Shown here piece after piece: positions 24,112 through 35,747 of a stretch of DNA of 64,000 nucleotides. A model generated the notes under the pieces. It worked only from the letters and a program-made list of their open reading frames with translations. It did not search any database and had not been told where the DNA came from. The position numbers and the translations under genes were made by a program. Each line of letters starts with the position of its first letter. The stretch's first letter is position 1. The DNA is taken from assembly GCF_000208745.1 (NCBI RefSeq), contig NC_030855.1, forward strand, positions 16,009,181-16,073,180, written 5' to 3'. The DNA comes from Theobroma cacao (Eukaryota; Streptophyta; Magnoliopsida; Malvales; Malvaceae).

Positions 24112-25661
24112 CCAGATAACATAAAAAAAACTCTTATATTAAGTCTAAGTATATAAATTTGCTAAATATTAATATTTAACTTAAAATATTAAAAAAATTA
24201 AAAATATATTAATATTCAACTTAAAATATTAATATTTAAATTATTCAATACTATTAAAATTTTAAAAAATATTTTTTAATAAAATCGTTCAATGCAATTA
24301 AAATTTTTTATTTATAAATTGAATAAATTTTACTAATAATTATAATAAAAAAATATTTCAATGATATGATGAATACATATAAGTATAGGTTTTAAATATC
24401 TTACACAATTAATAATATTGATATTTTTACAGTGAAAACACATAAATATAGGTTTTGGATGTGTTACACAATTGTTAAATATTAATATTTTTCGTGTTAT
24501 GGTAAAAAAAGGATGAGATAGAAATTTTTTTTGAAAATTAGAGGTTATTTTAATCGTAAACTATCATTGTATAAGAGTTAAGAATCGTATGAATGATTGT
24601 ATTGCACTAATCATTAAATAAAATATTTAGAGATGAGAATGCTTAACTAATATCTATAAACACCTGTTAACCGAATCTAAATAACTTAATTGCTATAAAC
24701 TATTTTTTATCTAAAGGACGATAATTTATCTAAGGAAAGCATTGGAATTTTATACAGAGAACAATTGGCAATAGGGGAGCAAAAATGGTCCATGCCCACA
24801 TGGATGCAAAGCCCATAACCTAGAAAATAAAGTTTCACAAGTTAGAAAAAGTCAAACTGAGACAAAAGGCAAAGATCTAATCCATTATTTAAAACCTTAT
24901 GGCTGAGGATAAGGTAATGGAATTGCTACAGAAATTCATAAGCCTAAGTGGAATAGAATTAATAAAGGGAATAGAGATGATAAGGGAGATTATGAAGTTA
25001 AAAATGAAAAACATAGGTATGGGAGACCTTAAATCTAGTGGTTTAGGGTGGAAGACCAAAACGACCAAATCCACGTCTAGAAGGCTCCAAACTCAACCAA
25101 CCCACATGTCAGTCAATTGGAACTCCAAACAACACAAAACTATCACTCCAAGTGACGCAAAGACAAGGCATTAAAGGCTTCTGAAAAATATTATTATTGA
25201 TTTTACCAATTTTCATATCCATTTTTTATTTTGATCCCAAATTAGTAAAAATCAAATTACATTATTACTTTGTAATCAACTCCTATTTATCATCTTAACA
25301 CCCAAAAAACTCTACTAATTATAGCAAAACAATATTTTTCACAGGATGATTCAAACGATAGAAAATATTTTTGACAATTTATTCAAACAACAGAAAACAT
25401 TAAATTTTCTTATAAAATATTTTACATTGAAAAAATATTCTCTAACAAATTATTTTTTGATTACCAAACAAACCCTAAACAAAAAATTATAACTAAAGCG
25501 CTTTCATCGAGCATAATAACACTTGTATTACCAAGAAGTTCATAAAGTAAATGGGTCAAAAGTGAAAATGGTTACAACATTTTCTTTTTTTTCTTACTTT
25601 ATAGTCGACAAATGGAGGAGAACTGATCTTTTTCAAAAAAACATGTTTTAGGGAGGAAAGT

Positions 25662-28600
25662 TGTCACAACCTGGAATTCCCATCGAGCCCGTGACAACCG
25701 TCACGATGTCTCCATTGACATTCATTACCCGGAATGCAAATCGAAACCTTGTAAGGTTTTCGCATCAGTTTTACTTCTCCCTTGTGAGCAACAGTTATTA
25801 AATACCATGTTTTAAAGAAATATAGACTAATTTCAAATCAAAAACAATCAAAAAGTAATTTCTACTACACAGGGGTATTTTGGTCATTTTATCCAAAATT
25901 TTCAAACCCTGGTAAAAATATGATATACGCGTAATAAGCATCCATTTCATGTCTAAAAATAAGTTTCGTTGTCTAATTCATCAATTTAAAGTGAAATTAT
26001 AGCTATTCAAATTAAATAAAAATATTAAATAAAATATTTCATTTTCTTATAAAACAATATTTATAAAACTCTGCGTAAATAATTTTTGTAGCGTAAAAGC
26101 AAAATAAATTCATACATACAGTGGCACACATAGCCAGGTATACAAAATATTCTACAAGGACATGTGAGCCCTCAAAATAAACAAATATGTACAAGACTGT
26201 AGACCTTCGATTTCTAAGGATGCAATCCAAAAGCAACCTTCAACAAAATCGGCTGTCTACAGACTGTCCTGAGCCTGAAATGGGTAAAAAGAAGGGGTGA
26301 GTTTTTATAAACTCAGTGAGTAAGCAAAGTTCATCTACAACATCTAAAGCCGAGTAAATAGAGACAGTTAAATCATCCCATCATAATATTCCAAAACTCA
26401 TTTCAATTCATATAAAATAATTATATTTCATCAAAATAATCAACAAGGCTTATGATTCTCTTAAAAACTTGGCTTGTGCCAAAACTCATACTTGGGGACA
26501 CCTTGGCCCGTGCATCCAACCGAGTCCGTCAAGGATGTTAAAACGACATATACCCATAAAACATGTTTTTACTTTTAAAATATAGTCATTCCTTGGCGTT
26601 GGCTGAGTTTCATCCTCACGTGGTGGTTCGACGTGAAGTGAACTCTAAACTTTACCTTAGGAGATACCCTCTACGCTTCTCATACTAAGGTAAAATATAA
26701 CGGGATTTACCGTACCCCTCTAATAGGCTAGTCCACGAAAACCCGCCCACTGCAGTAAGCTAATCAAATAACCCACCAAATCAATAAACATTTCGACAGC
26801 ATGACATGGCTAATATAATATNNNNNNNNNNNNNNNNNNNNNNNNNNNNNNNNNNNNNNNNNNNNNNNNNNNNNNNNNNNNNNNNNNNNNNNNNNNNNNN
26901 NNNNNNNNNNNNNNNNNNNNNNNNNNNNNNNNNNNNNNNNNNNNNNNNNNNNNNNNNNNNNNNNNNNNNNNNNNNNNNNNNNNNNNNNNNNNNNNNNNNN
27001 NNNNNNNNNNNNNNNNNNNNNNNNNNNNNNNNNNNNNNNNNNNNNNNNNNNNNNNNNNNNNNNNNNNNNNNNNNNNNNNNNNNNNNNNNNNNNNNNNNNN
27101 NNNNNNNNNNNNNNNNNNNNNNNNNNNNNNNNNNNNNNNNNNNNNNNNNNNNNNNNNNNNNNNNNNNNNNNNNNNNNNNNNNNNNNNNNNNNNNNNNNNN
27201 NNNNNNNNNNNNNNNNNNNNNNNNNNNNNNNNNNNNNNNNNNNNNNNNNNNNNNNNNNNNNNNNNNNNNNNNNNNNNNNNNNNNNNNNNNNNNNNNNNNN
27301 NNNNNNNNNNNNNNNNNNNNNNNNNNNNNNNNNNNNNNNNNNNNNNNNNNNNNNNNNNNNNNNNNNNNNNNNNNNNNNNNNNNNNNNNNNNNNNNNNNNN
27401 NNNNNNNNNNNNNNNNNNNNNNNNNNNNNNNNNNNNNNNNNNNNNNNNNNNNNNNNNNNNNNNNNNNNNNNNNNNNNNNNNNNNNNNNNNNNNNNNNNNN
27501 NNNNNNNNNNNNNNNNNNNNNNNNNNNNNNNNNNNNNNNNNNNNNNNNNNNNNNNNNNNNNNNNNNNNNNNNNNNNNNNNNNNNNNNNNNNNNNNNNNNN
27601 NNNNNNNNNNATCATAATTCATCAATTCCTAGCTAAATAACATGAACTACAACCAAAACCATCATCAACATGCCCTATAGAAAATTCGGCCAAATGAGGG
27701 TGGTTGAAGAACATGTGATTTTCTTGCTTATTTTTCCTTCCAAACATCACAAAATGATTAAAAACACTAGGATATTATGAAATCTAGCAAAATTCATCAC
27801 CAAAACTTCTCTCTCTAGATTTGGCCAGTAAAGGTTCCCTCTTGAAAACTTGAATTTCAACCATGGAGAATGAAAAAGAATGCATGGGAAAGGTAGATCA
27901 CAAGCTAAAATTAAAAAATCTTACTTTTACTTGCTTGATTCTTTGAAATCCAACAATTTCTCTTGAATTTTTCTTTCCTAGGGTTTGTTCTTCTCTTCTT
28001 CTCTTTTTCTCTTTGTTCCCTTGCTTGGCCAGCCATAAGAGTGATTTGGGAGGAGTGTGTGCTGGTTTTTTTTAAAGGGAATTATAAAAGGATTAAAATT
28101 TACTACGTGTCACCATGTAATTAGTCCATGCTTAAAACTTAACAATTAAGCATTCATTCCCACCACATATAATCTCTCACTTGAAAAAAATAATGGGTGA
28201 AATTCATGGGTTTCACAAGTGTCATGGTAGTGTAAAATTCTAAAATTTTCAATTACATCCCCCATGGACATATAAAATGATCGTTTAGCTCCTATATTCG
28301 AAAAAATATCGAAATTGAAAATTTTCACTTCTCAAATTCAAATAATGCTTTAATTAATCAAATTTAGTCAAAATATCATCCAACATTCCAATTTTGCCCT
28401 TGAGTGGCAAAATGATCATTTTGCCCCTACGTTATGAAAATTCCCGAATTAACTCCAAATCAATCCTCGTATTCTGAATCATCATATTAAGACATTCTAA
28501 GATTCAATAACTCTCAAATACATCGTAAAATCTATAGTTGGCCTAGTTCGAGGCTTTAATCAACTTAATTGTACTACTAGGTACAATACCGACTTTTTAA

Positions 28601-28685
28601 AGATTTTTCGATACATTCACTTATGCAAACATTCTATCAAGTATATGAATGACATGACAAGTATAAAATAGAGTAAGGCTTGACA
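25662..28685 (+). mobile_element. Solo LTR of the TGTCACGACC family, copy 2
   Basis: The element starts TGTCACAACC and ends GGCTTGACA. It is flanked by identical AAAGT at 25657-25661 and 28686-28690. Total length is 3,024 bp including the gap at 26822-27610. It aligns along its length with 59168-62155. Shared features are the GAGCCCGTGACAACCGTC start block, the GC-rich block at about 26580-26760, and the GTACAATACCGACTTTT block near the end. No coding region is present, which fits an LTR left by recombination. Confidence 0.88.
26822..27610. other. Assembly gap (789 N)
   Basis: Run of N within LTR copy 2. Reading frames drawn through it have no meaning. Confidence 0.97.
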
Positions 28686-31125
28686 AAAGTGGCTACAGAT
28701 TTATCGAAAAGGAATCATGATTCCCCTTGTATGAAGCCTATAACATGCCCAAATTTTGGATCCCAAACTTTGACTCTAGCTTTTCCAACCTTCTTTGTAG
28801 AAAATATTCCAAGGCTTGGGAGCTGGGATTCAAACTTTCCATAATGCCAAGACATAAATTATTATAACCCTTCCATTATTTTTCTTGTCTCAAAGCTAAT
28901 TATAGTATTTTGGAAACGGTGATGAGAGCTGCACACATGTAACGTAGTTTAGGATTTTGGCTTTGTGTCGGCCTGAATGTAAAAAGAAATGCATGCTTCA
29001 TGCTCCTCATCTTTATCTTTGGATATTATTCACATTCTTTTTCAATAACTATATGCCATAAATTTTGATAATTTTGTTTGCATTATACCAACTCATCCTT
29101 ATCTTTGGTAACTACCAAACAGAGGCAATGTTTTATTGTACGAACGAACTAAGCAGGCAGTTGCATGTGGCAAGTCACCTCAAACAAAGCCAGGTTGGTC
29201 CAGACAGGACCCTCACAATAATTGGTCAGTTAAATACGTATAAAAGGAAAAGAGTTGCTCTCACGCTTTCTTTTTCCTTTGTGAATAAAAAAAAATACCA
29301 ACAGCTTAACTTTAACGACAATATTCCGTATTTCTGGTAGATATGGATAATTAGACTAGGCATGTTTCGTAATGGGATAAAGTTAAATTATTATTTGACT
29401 AAATTTGTTTGCTCCTCAATGCTTGCCCATTCATGTGCTTTTCCATATGCTTCATACATAGTTTGACTATTCATGATATTCTCTAAACCAAGAAGAAAAA
29501 GTGTGGTATATTACTATGTGCAGAAAATTCAGAATCACAATAATAATATATAATTAAATTGAATGAACAAATTGCATTCGGCTAATATATTGTTGTAAGA
29601 ATGGTATAAAATATCATAACTTTCTTGGCTTGGGGTGTGTTTCCTTGAGGACATTAATGGTAAGAAAGATTTAGTTAACCTTGTACAACTTCCAAACAAT
29701 AGGATAAATTGAATGACACTGTGTTACTCATGATAAACCTTTTTTTATTTAGTTAATAATATTAATTTAGTCTTTGATTTGGGAACTCGAAGCTTATGGT
29801 TTACAACTTTAAAGTGCCAACTGTTCAAATTTCCTTTGTTTAAAAGGACTGGACGCGGCTTCAGGGTCTGTGACCTCTTTCCCCAATATAGAAAACCAAC
29901 CTCCAGGCTTTAGGTATTATTATTGACAAGTAGCTTTATAGGCTTTAAATTAACATGGTCAATTTCAACTTGATAATTCTTTAATTCTGCACAAATATAT
30001 ATATATATATATATAATAGTATTATATTCTTTACATGTCATTTTACTTGTTCAGTTTCCCTAGAAAATACTGACAAATTCATAAAGCAAAAGTTTAATAC
30101 TACTCTATAAAGAGTGGTACCGACCTGACGAGTTGATATCATATCTGTTGGCTCTCAATTTGAGTTCAATGGTTTTTTTTTTTTTGGGAAGTTTTCTAAT
30201 TCATTTTAATATTATTAATTACATTGACTTTACCTCTAATCAAATTGTTGGTCCAAGCTTTTTAATTTGTGAGGGTTGAGAAAGGCCAAGGCTCAACAAA
30301 AATCCCCAAGGCTGTTTTTCAGAATCAGTGTATTGGGACAAATGATCACTTGAATTTGATCTTTAAAAAGGAGAGGGAAACTTTGGTCTCATATCTTGTT
30401 TGTTAATCATGATTACCTTTAAGCCACAATTCTTATGAGCCTGATTTTCAATGAATGCTTGAGATTAGGGGGATTAAACATGGGAAGGACTACTATTCCT
30501 TTGGTTTTACTACTACTAATTTATAAATGTTGATGTTATAATTATACTTCATTTGACTTGAGATCAGGGATTGAACATGGGGAGAAGTATTAATCCCACC
30601 ACGAACCCTTCATTCACCTGCATATTTGACAAATTTTTTAGTCAAATGTTTAAGTATTATTATCTCATTATCATGAAATGCATACTAAATAAAATAAACT
30701 AGACTCTTCAGTGGAATAAAAAGAAATAAATAAATCTGGTGGATGAAAATTACTGGTAGTAAAACATTCCATATGTAGATAAACTTAAAACGGTGAACAT
30801 GCTTATCAGAATTACTGATCCCAATTCCAAACATATTTGATTATTTGGCCAAACCAAACTGATTTGCAGATGTTCCAGACACAATGCCTGCGACATCCCA
30901 ATATAATATAATATATATATATTTTAATCATGAAAAATTCAAGTAATATATTCTATTAGATTACCTGGCTTGAAGGTTTCTGTAATATCTTAATAACCCC
31001 ATTATAGAATTCGAAGTTAATGGGAACAAAGAAAATTAACGTCATGCTGTTCCGAGGTCTCCATTGGTCTTTTGGGTCAAAAGAAATACTCTCTTTGACT
31101 TTTCCATAAGGCCTGCATGGTTCAC
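28686..31125. other. Intergenic region upstream of the first F-box/kelch gene
   Basis: No gene is recognised. Notable items are a (TA)n tract at about 29996-30016, another at 30905-30922, and a T run at 30172-30186. The last ~200 bp probably hold the promoter of the gene at 31288. Confidence 0.4.
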
Positions 31126-31165
31126 CTATAAAGTTTAGCTCACTTTAACCCCCACCCCTATAAAC
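31126..31165 (+). promoter_or_regulatory. Candidate TATA boxes of the first F-box/kelch gene
   Basis: CTATAAAG (31126-31133) and CTATAAAC (31158-31165) lie 155 and 123 bp upstream of the ATG. The second follows a C-rich patch and is the better placed. Position and match only; the transcription start is unknown. Confidence 0.5.
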
Positions 31166-31287
31166 GGAACCATCATTCCTTGAATCAGATGTTAGACCCA
31201 TCTTCTTCAAAGCTGCCTCCTCTGCCCATTTTTGAATTCTCTTCTTTCCTAGCTTCTCCTTATCAACGCTCTCATTTCTAATTTACC

Positions 31288-32361
31288 ATGGACTTGATCC
31301 CTAATCTCCCCAACGATATTGCTCGAGAATGTTTAGTTCGAGTCTCCTACGATCAATTCTCGACGCTTTTGTCGACTTGTAAAGGGTGGAAGACTGAGAT
31401 TGAGCTGCCGGAATTTTTTCACCTAAGGAAGGCTACTGGCCACGGCCAACAACTTGTTATCATGGCTCAGGCACGGGTTGACTGGGATACGAAACAGGGT
31501 GTTCTAAAAGAGTGCTCTGCTAAACCTGTTTATGGCCTTTCTCTTTTGAAGCCGGATACGGGAAACTGGGTTGACTTGCCTCAGCTTCCTGATGAATTCC
31601 CCGATGGGCTGCCTTATTTTTGCCAGCTAGTTGCTGTCGGGTTTGATCTTGTAGTAATGGGTGGTTTAGACCCGGTCACCTGGGAGGTGTCCGATTCTGT
31701 CTTTGTGTTCAATTTCTTGACTGCAAGGTGGCGGCGGGGGACTGATATGCCAGGCGTACGGCGTTCACTGTTCGGATGTGCATCCGATGCTGATGGGCTG
31801 GTGTATGTTGCTGGTGGACATGATGAGGAGAAGAATGCTTTGAGGTCAGCACTGGCATATGATGTGGCGAAGGATGAGTGGATTTCTTTGCCTGACATGG
31901 CAAGGGAGCGCGATGAGTGCAAGGGAGTTTTCCACCGTGGCAAGTTCCATGTCATCGGCGGCTATTGCACCGATATGCAAGGCCGATTCGGGAAAAGTGC
32001 AGAGGTGTTCGACATGGCCATGTGGCGGTGGGATCACGTGCAAGATGATTTCTTAGAAGCCAGCACGTGTCCAAGGACTTGCATAGATGGCGACGGTGCG
32101 GATATGTATATGATTTGTGAAGGTGATGTGGCCGCATTGAAAGACGGCAGATGGCAACTGATTGCCAAGCTCCCTGCCGATTTGTGCAAGATTGCTTACA
32201 TGACAAGGTGGCAAGACAAGTTGCTAGCGATTGGTTCTTCAAGGTTCGATGAGCCCCACAATGCTTACGTGCTGAATTTGACGAAATCCGAGTGGGCAAA
32301 GTTGGAGACCCCGGAGAAATACTATGGTCATGTTCAATCAGGATGCTTCTTGGAGATTTGA
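31288..32361 (+). CDS. F-box/kelch-repeat protein, KISS ME DEADLY (KFB) type, copy 1
   Basis: This intronless gene encodes 357 residues. Residues 2-45 are an F-box (IPNLPNDIARECLVRV...), which docks on SKP1 of an SCF ubiquitin ligase. Kelch blades follow, with double-Gly motifs at 125-126 (VVMGGLDP), 176-177 (YVAGGHD) and 224-225 (HVIGGY), and the family hallmarks MPGVRRS, ARERDECK and a C-terminal YYGHVQSGCFLEI. In Arabidopsis this subfamily (KMD1-4, also called KFB20, KFB01, KFB39 and KFB50) targets type-B ARR cytokinin regulators and phenylalanine ammonia-lyase for degradation. The length equals the usual family length, and the start aligns with the second copy and with Arabidopsis members (MELIPNLP). 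GC content is clearly higher than in the flanks. Which substrate it serves is inference. Confidence 0.95.
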   Translation: MDLIPNLPNDIARECLVRVSYDQFSTLLSTCKGWKTEIELPEFFHLRKATGHGQQLVIMAQARVDWDTKQGVLKECSAKPVYGLSLLKPDTGNWVDLPQLPDEFPDGLPYFCQLVAVGFDLVVMGGLDPVTWEVSDSVFVFNFLTARWRRGTDMPGVRRSLFGCASDADGLVYVAGGHDEEKNALRSALAYDVAKDEWISLPDMARERDECKGVFHRGKFHVIGGYCTDMQGRFGKSAEVFDMAMWRWDHVQDDFLEASTCPRTCIDGDGADMYMICEGDVAALKDGRWQLIAKLPADLCKIAYMTRWQDKLLAIGSSRFDEPHNAYVLNLTKSEWAKLETPEKYYGHVQSGCFLEI

Positions 32362-35300
32362 GGCAGAGAAATAGATGATGCTGATATTGCTGTACAGAAA
32401 AATAGCAATTCCAATATGATCATTTCCTCTTTCCCCAAAACTTTGGATTTATTTTAGTTGAAGAGTAATTAAAATTATGTGTATGTGGGTCTTGATAATA
32501 TATTATGTTGATTTAATTAGTTTGAAATTGGGGGCCAAATAAAACAAATTACAGAAAGCGAGTTTATAGTATGAGTTACCAAACCACAAAAGGAGGAGAA
32601 AAAAAATGCAAATGGTAAGGTCAAACAATGACTTTATAACTTATGAATATACAATTGAAGGCTAGCTCTCCCATAATTCATTAGACTCTTTGATGTTGAT
32701 GGACCTCCAATATTCGTAATTTTACTTAAATCTTCCACTACTTAACTCAAACTGTTCTTTTGACTTTGTAATCATCTAAACTCTCCCAGGAATTTGATTC
32801 ATGTACCGAATTGAGATGATACACCAAATATTTGGTCACTTTAAACTAAGCTATGACTATCTGTTATTAGTTTCAACGTTACATTACTTTCATTTGACTT
32901 TGGAGCTGTTCGAAAGATGGCCAATCCTACTTTCTTTCCCTTTTATCTAATTTGAATAATCCTCTATTATTAATCATATGAGATTCACGTACATTAATTA
33001 TCAGTAAATAAAGAGTTTTTTATTTAAAGAGTAATATAATTTTTTTTTATGTCTACTTATCGTTTGTGAATCATCAAAAACAATCCATTATCAATTATTT
33101 CAAGATGCTTTTAAACTTTTGCTCTTTTATTAGGAATTCTTTATGAATTTAAGCAATTGATTTTAAAGGGCAAAGTTTACATAAAGTTTCTTCAATAGAA
33201 TAATTGGGTAGGCTCCTTAGTAGGAAACGAAAATCTCATATCAACTGTCAATTAAGGTATTAAGACATATAGTGGTGAATCTTGATTTTCCACACGTCTA
33301 TAATTGAGTATAATAAAAAATCAACAATGTTTTCCACGCTGGGTAACCTTTTCGGATTCATAATAATTTTTTTACGTATAAAAACATTCTGTCTTTTTTT
33401 TGTTGTTTTTCCTGTTTTCACATTGTTGATGGAATTAGTAACAATGGGACCCTGTTCCATGTCACTTTCCGCGGCTGCAAGGTAATCAGGCAGGGCAGCC
33501 ATTGGCAGATGGGAATTTAGTTACCAAAAAGTCTAAGACAGTAACATTTTGACATTTGGTTAATCAAAATATTTGTTCAAGGGGAAGAAAATCAAATATT
33601 GAAATGAGATACAACAACATCATTTTCTTTTATTCAACTTTGTCTAACTTTCTTTTCAATTTGAATTTATAAAAATACCATCCATCGGCTTGTAGGAGTT
33701 ACAAAACGTTTGATACGATGAAAGTGAGAGCACATTCCTTATGATGTATCTAATTAAATTACATTATAATATTTATTTGTAACAAATTATTACAATATAA
33801 GATTGTAATGCAATAACATTATAACCAATAGATGTAATGTGATTGCAGTCTTACATTAATACAATCAGATTGCATTGCATTTTGCAATGTTATTAAAAAT
33901 ATTTTTACTTTTTAATTTTGTTACTTTGTTAAAAATATTTTACAATGCTATAATTTATTTTTTTATATGTATATTTTGAGGAATATCTTTTTGTTATTCT
34001 CAGTAGTCATAGTGACTATCAATAAAATTTATATTATCTTTTAAAAAATATATATATAATATAGAAAATTATATTAAAAAATAAAAATAAATTCTATAAG
34101 GTTATAATAAGAAATAAAAATAAAATATATGACATTAAAAATATATTTAAGAGGTGATATAATATAAAAATTAATTATAAAAAATACAAGCATTTTAAAC
34201 TTGTATTTTAATAAATATGAGTAAATATAAAAATTGACATTATATTATTAGCAAAGTACTTACATGCCGAGCACGCAATGTTATTTCTCTGCATTTCAAT
34301 TATTACTTTACTTATATGTCAAATACTACAATGTTATTTTCAACGTAATCATATTGTTTGAAATCACATTAATTATAATCATATTACTTATAACATATTA
34401 CATTATAAAATATTAAATAGTGATAATAAAAAAAGCGTGTTGCCATCCAACTCGTTAGTTTACTTTAAATAAATTCTTCTTTCTCCAATTATCACATTTT
34501 GATTTTTCACGTTCACGATTAATTAAGAAGCTCGCAATCCTATCCATCTGTTGTGAAAAGGAAAGGGCAAAGAATTTCATGTATGAACACCACGCCTTCG
34601 CACTCTCTTTCTCACCCTATGCTCCTACACTCCTATTGGCTATATGATCGATCAGTTATTAACGTAATGCTTACCGGTGACGTACCCAAAGAAATTTTAA
34701 TTTTTTTTTTTAAAATTCTTACCTTTTGCAATTTTATAAAATTATAAAAATTCACCAAATTCACCATACACATTATTGGAATGGAATCATGAACATAAAA
34801 TAAAGTTCAATCATTTAGCAGGATGACATGAATAGCCTCTTAACGTTGCTTCTAGAAACAAAAATATAAGATATATAAAACTCGAATTGTTTTTTTTTTT
34901 GCAAACAATTAGGACTAAAAATTTAAATTCTTTTCATAAAAAAATAAAATAAAGTCTTGTCCATTTAAGTGATGTTCATCCCTTTTCTTATGTCACGTAA
35001 AGGGACAAACATCAATAAATTTCCAAGTCATGTGCGTTGAATTATTAGTAACTACACATTATATCTTTAATACAATAAATACCGTATCTTTTTCCCCTCA
35101 AGTTATAAATTCTATGTATTTACATGCTTATAATTTCCAATTTTATGTTTTATTTTTCAAAAGAAAAAGCAAACACAAAATTATAATTTTTATAAGTAAC
35201 TACTCTTGTTATTATTATTATTATTATTTTTGAGACCCTAAATTCTTGTCATTTTAATTACATATAATTTTACAATTTTAACAAATTTAGAAGAAGTCAA

Positions 35301-35602
35301 AACTAATATGTAAGTGGCAAAAGCGATTCATAATAGAAATAGGAGTAAAAAAAATTTCAAAATAAAAGCCTGGAGAATCCATTGAAATGTAATAGCTACA
35401 AAGTAAATATAGTTAACAAAGCAAAACCGGCGACAAAGAGAATCCGTTGAAGGCATATATAATAAAAAAATACTATACCGACAACAGCTGCTGATGATCC
35501 AATGGTCTCCCATTGTCTCTTGCGAGTTACCATCAAACTTCTTCATTGCCTGTCCTCTTCTTCAGCTTTATCATCTCTAAACACTTGCAACAGTTCACTT
35601 TC
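32362..35602. other. Intergenic region between the two F-box/kelch genes
   Basis: No gene is recognised. Positions 33700-34420 are AT-rich, with repeated (A/T)GTAATGTGATT and ATTACATT words, and look like a decayed non-autonomous transposon without clear ends. An ATT microsatellite lies at 35209-35228. Confidence 0.4.
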
Positions 35603-35645
35603 CTATAAATCCCTCCAAACTAACTCTCTCTCTCCCCCAACCCCC
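35603..35645 (+). promoter_or_regulatory. Candidate TATA box and CT-rich leader of the second F-box/kelch gene
   Basis: CTATAAAT at 35603-35610 is followed by a CT-rich stretch (CTCTCTCTCCCCCAACCCC) at 35627-35645, the pattern of a plant pyrimidine patch near a transcription start. The ATG is ~145 bp further on. Confidence 0.55.
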
Positions 35646-35747
35646 CCACCCCAAAACTTCATTTCCTTTCTTTTATCCATATCCTCTCTTCCTTTTACAT
35701 TTACAACAACCACTCTTTGTTAGCCTTTTATTTTTCAACAGATTTAC

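Larger units (their letters stand above)
22631..25474. mobile_element. Possible non-autonomous TIR element split by a solo LTR
   Basis: GGTTTGTTTG at 22631-22640 and its exact reverse complement at 25465-25474 bracket AT-rich DNA. Near both ends are ATGTAAAATATTT-type words, which also recur around 25420. Without the solo LTR the unit would be ~1.5 kb. No clear target duplication was found, and two separate elements are an alternative. The only long reading frame inside (24899-25174) resembles nothing I know. Confidence 0.35.

Noticed and set aside
24899..25174. 91-codon frame MAEDKVMELLQKF...
   Set aside because: Lys/Met-rich, no recognisable domain, no gene context, inside a transposon-like region. 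Not supported as a gene.
26806..27636. Long reading frames made mostly of unknown residues, also at 61372-62127
   Set aside because: They run through N gaps and have no meaning.
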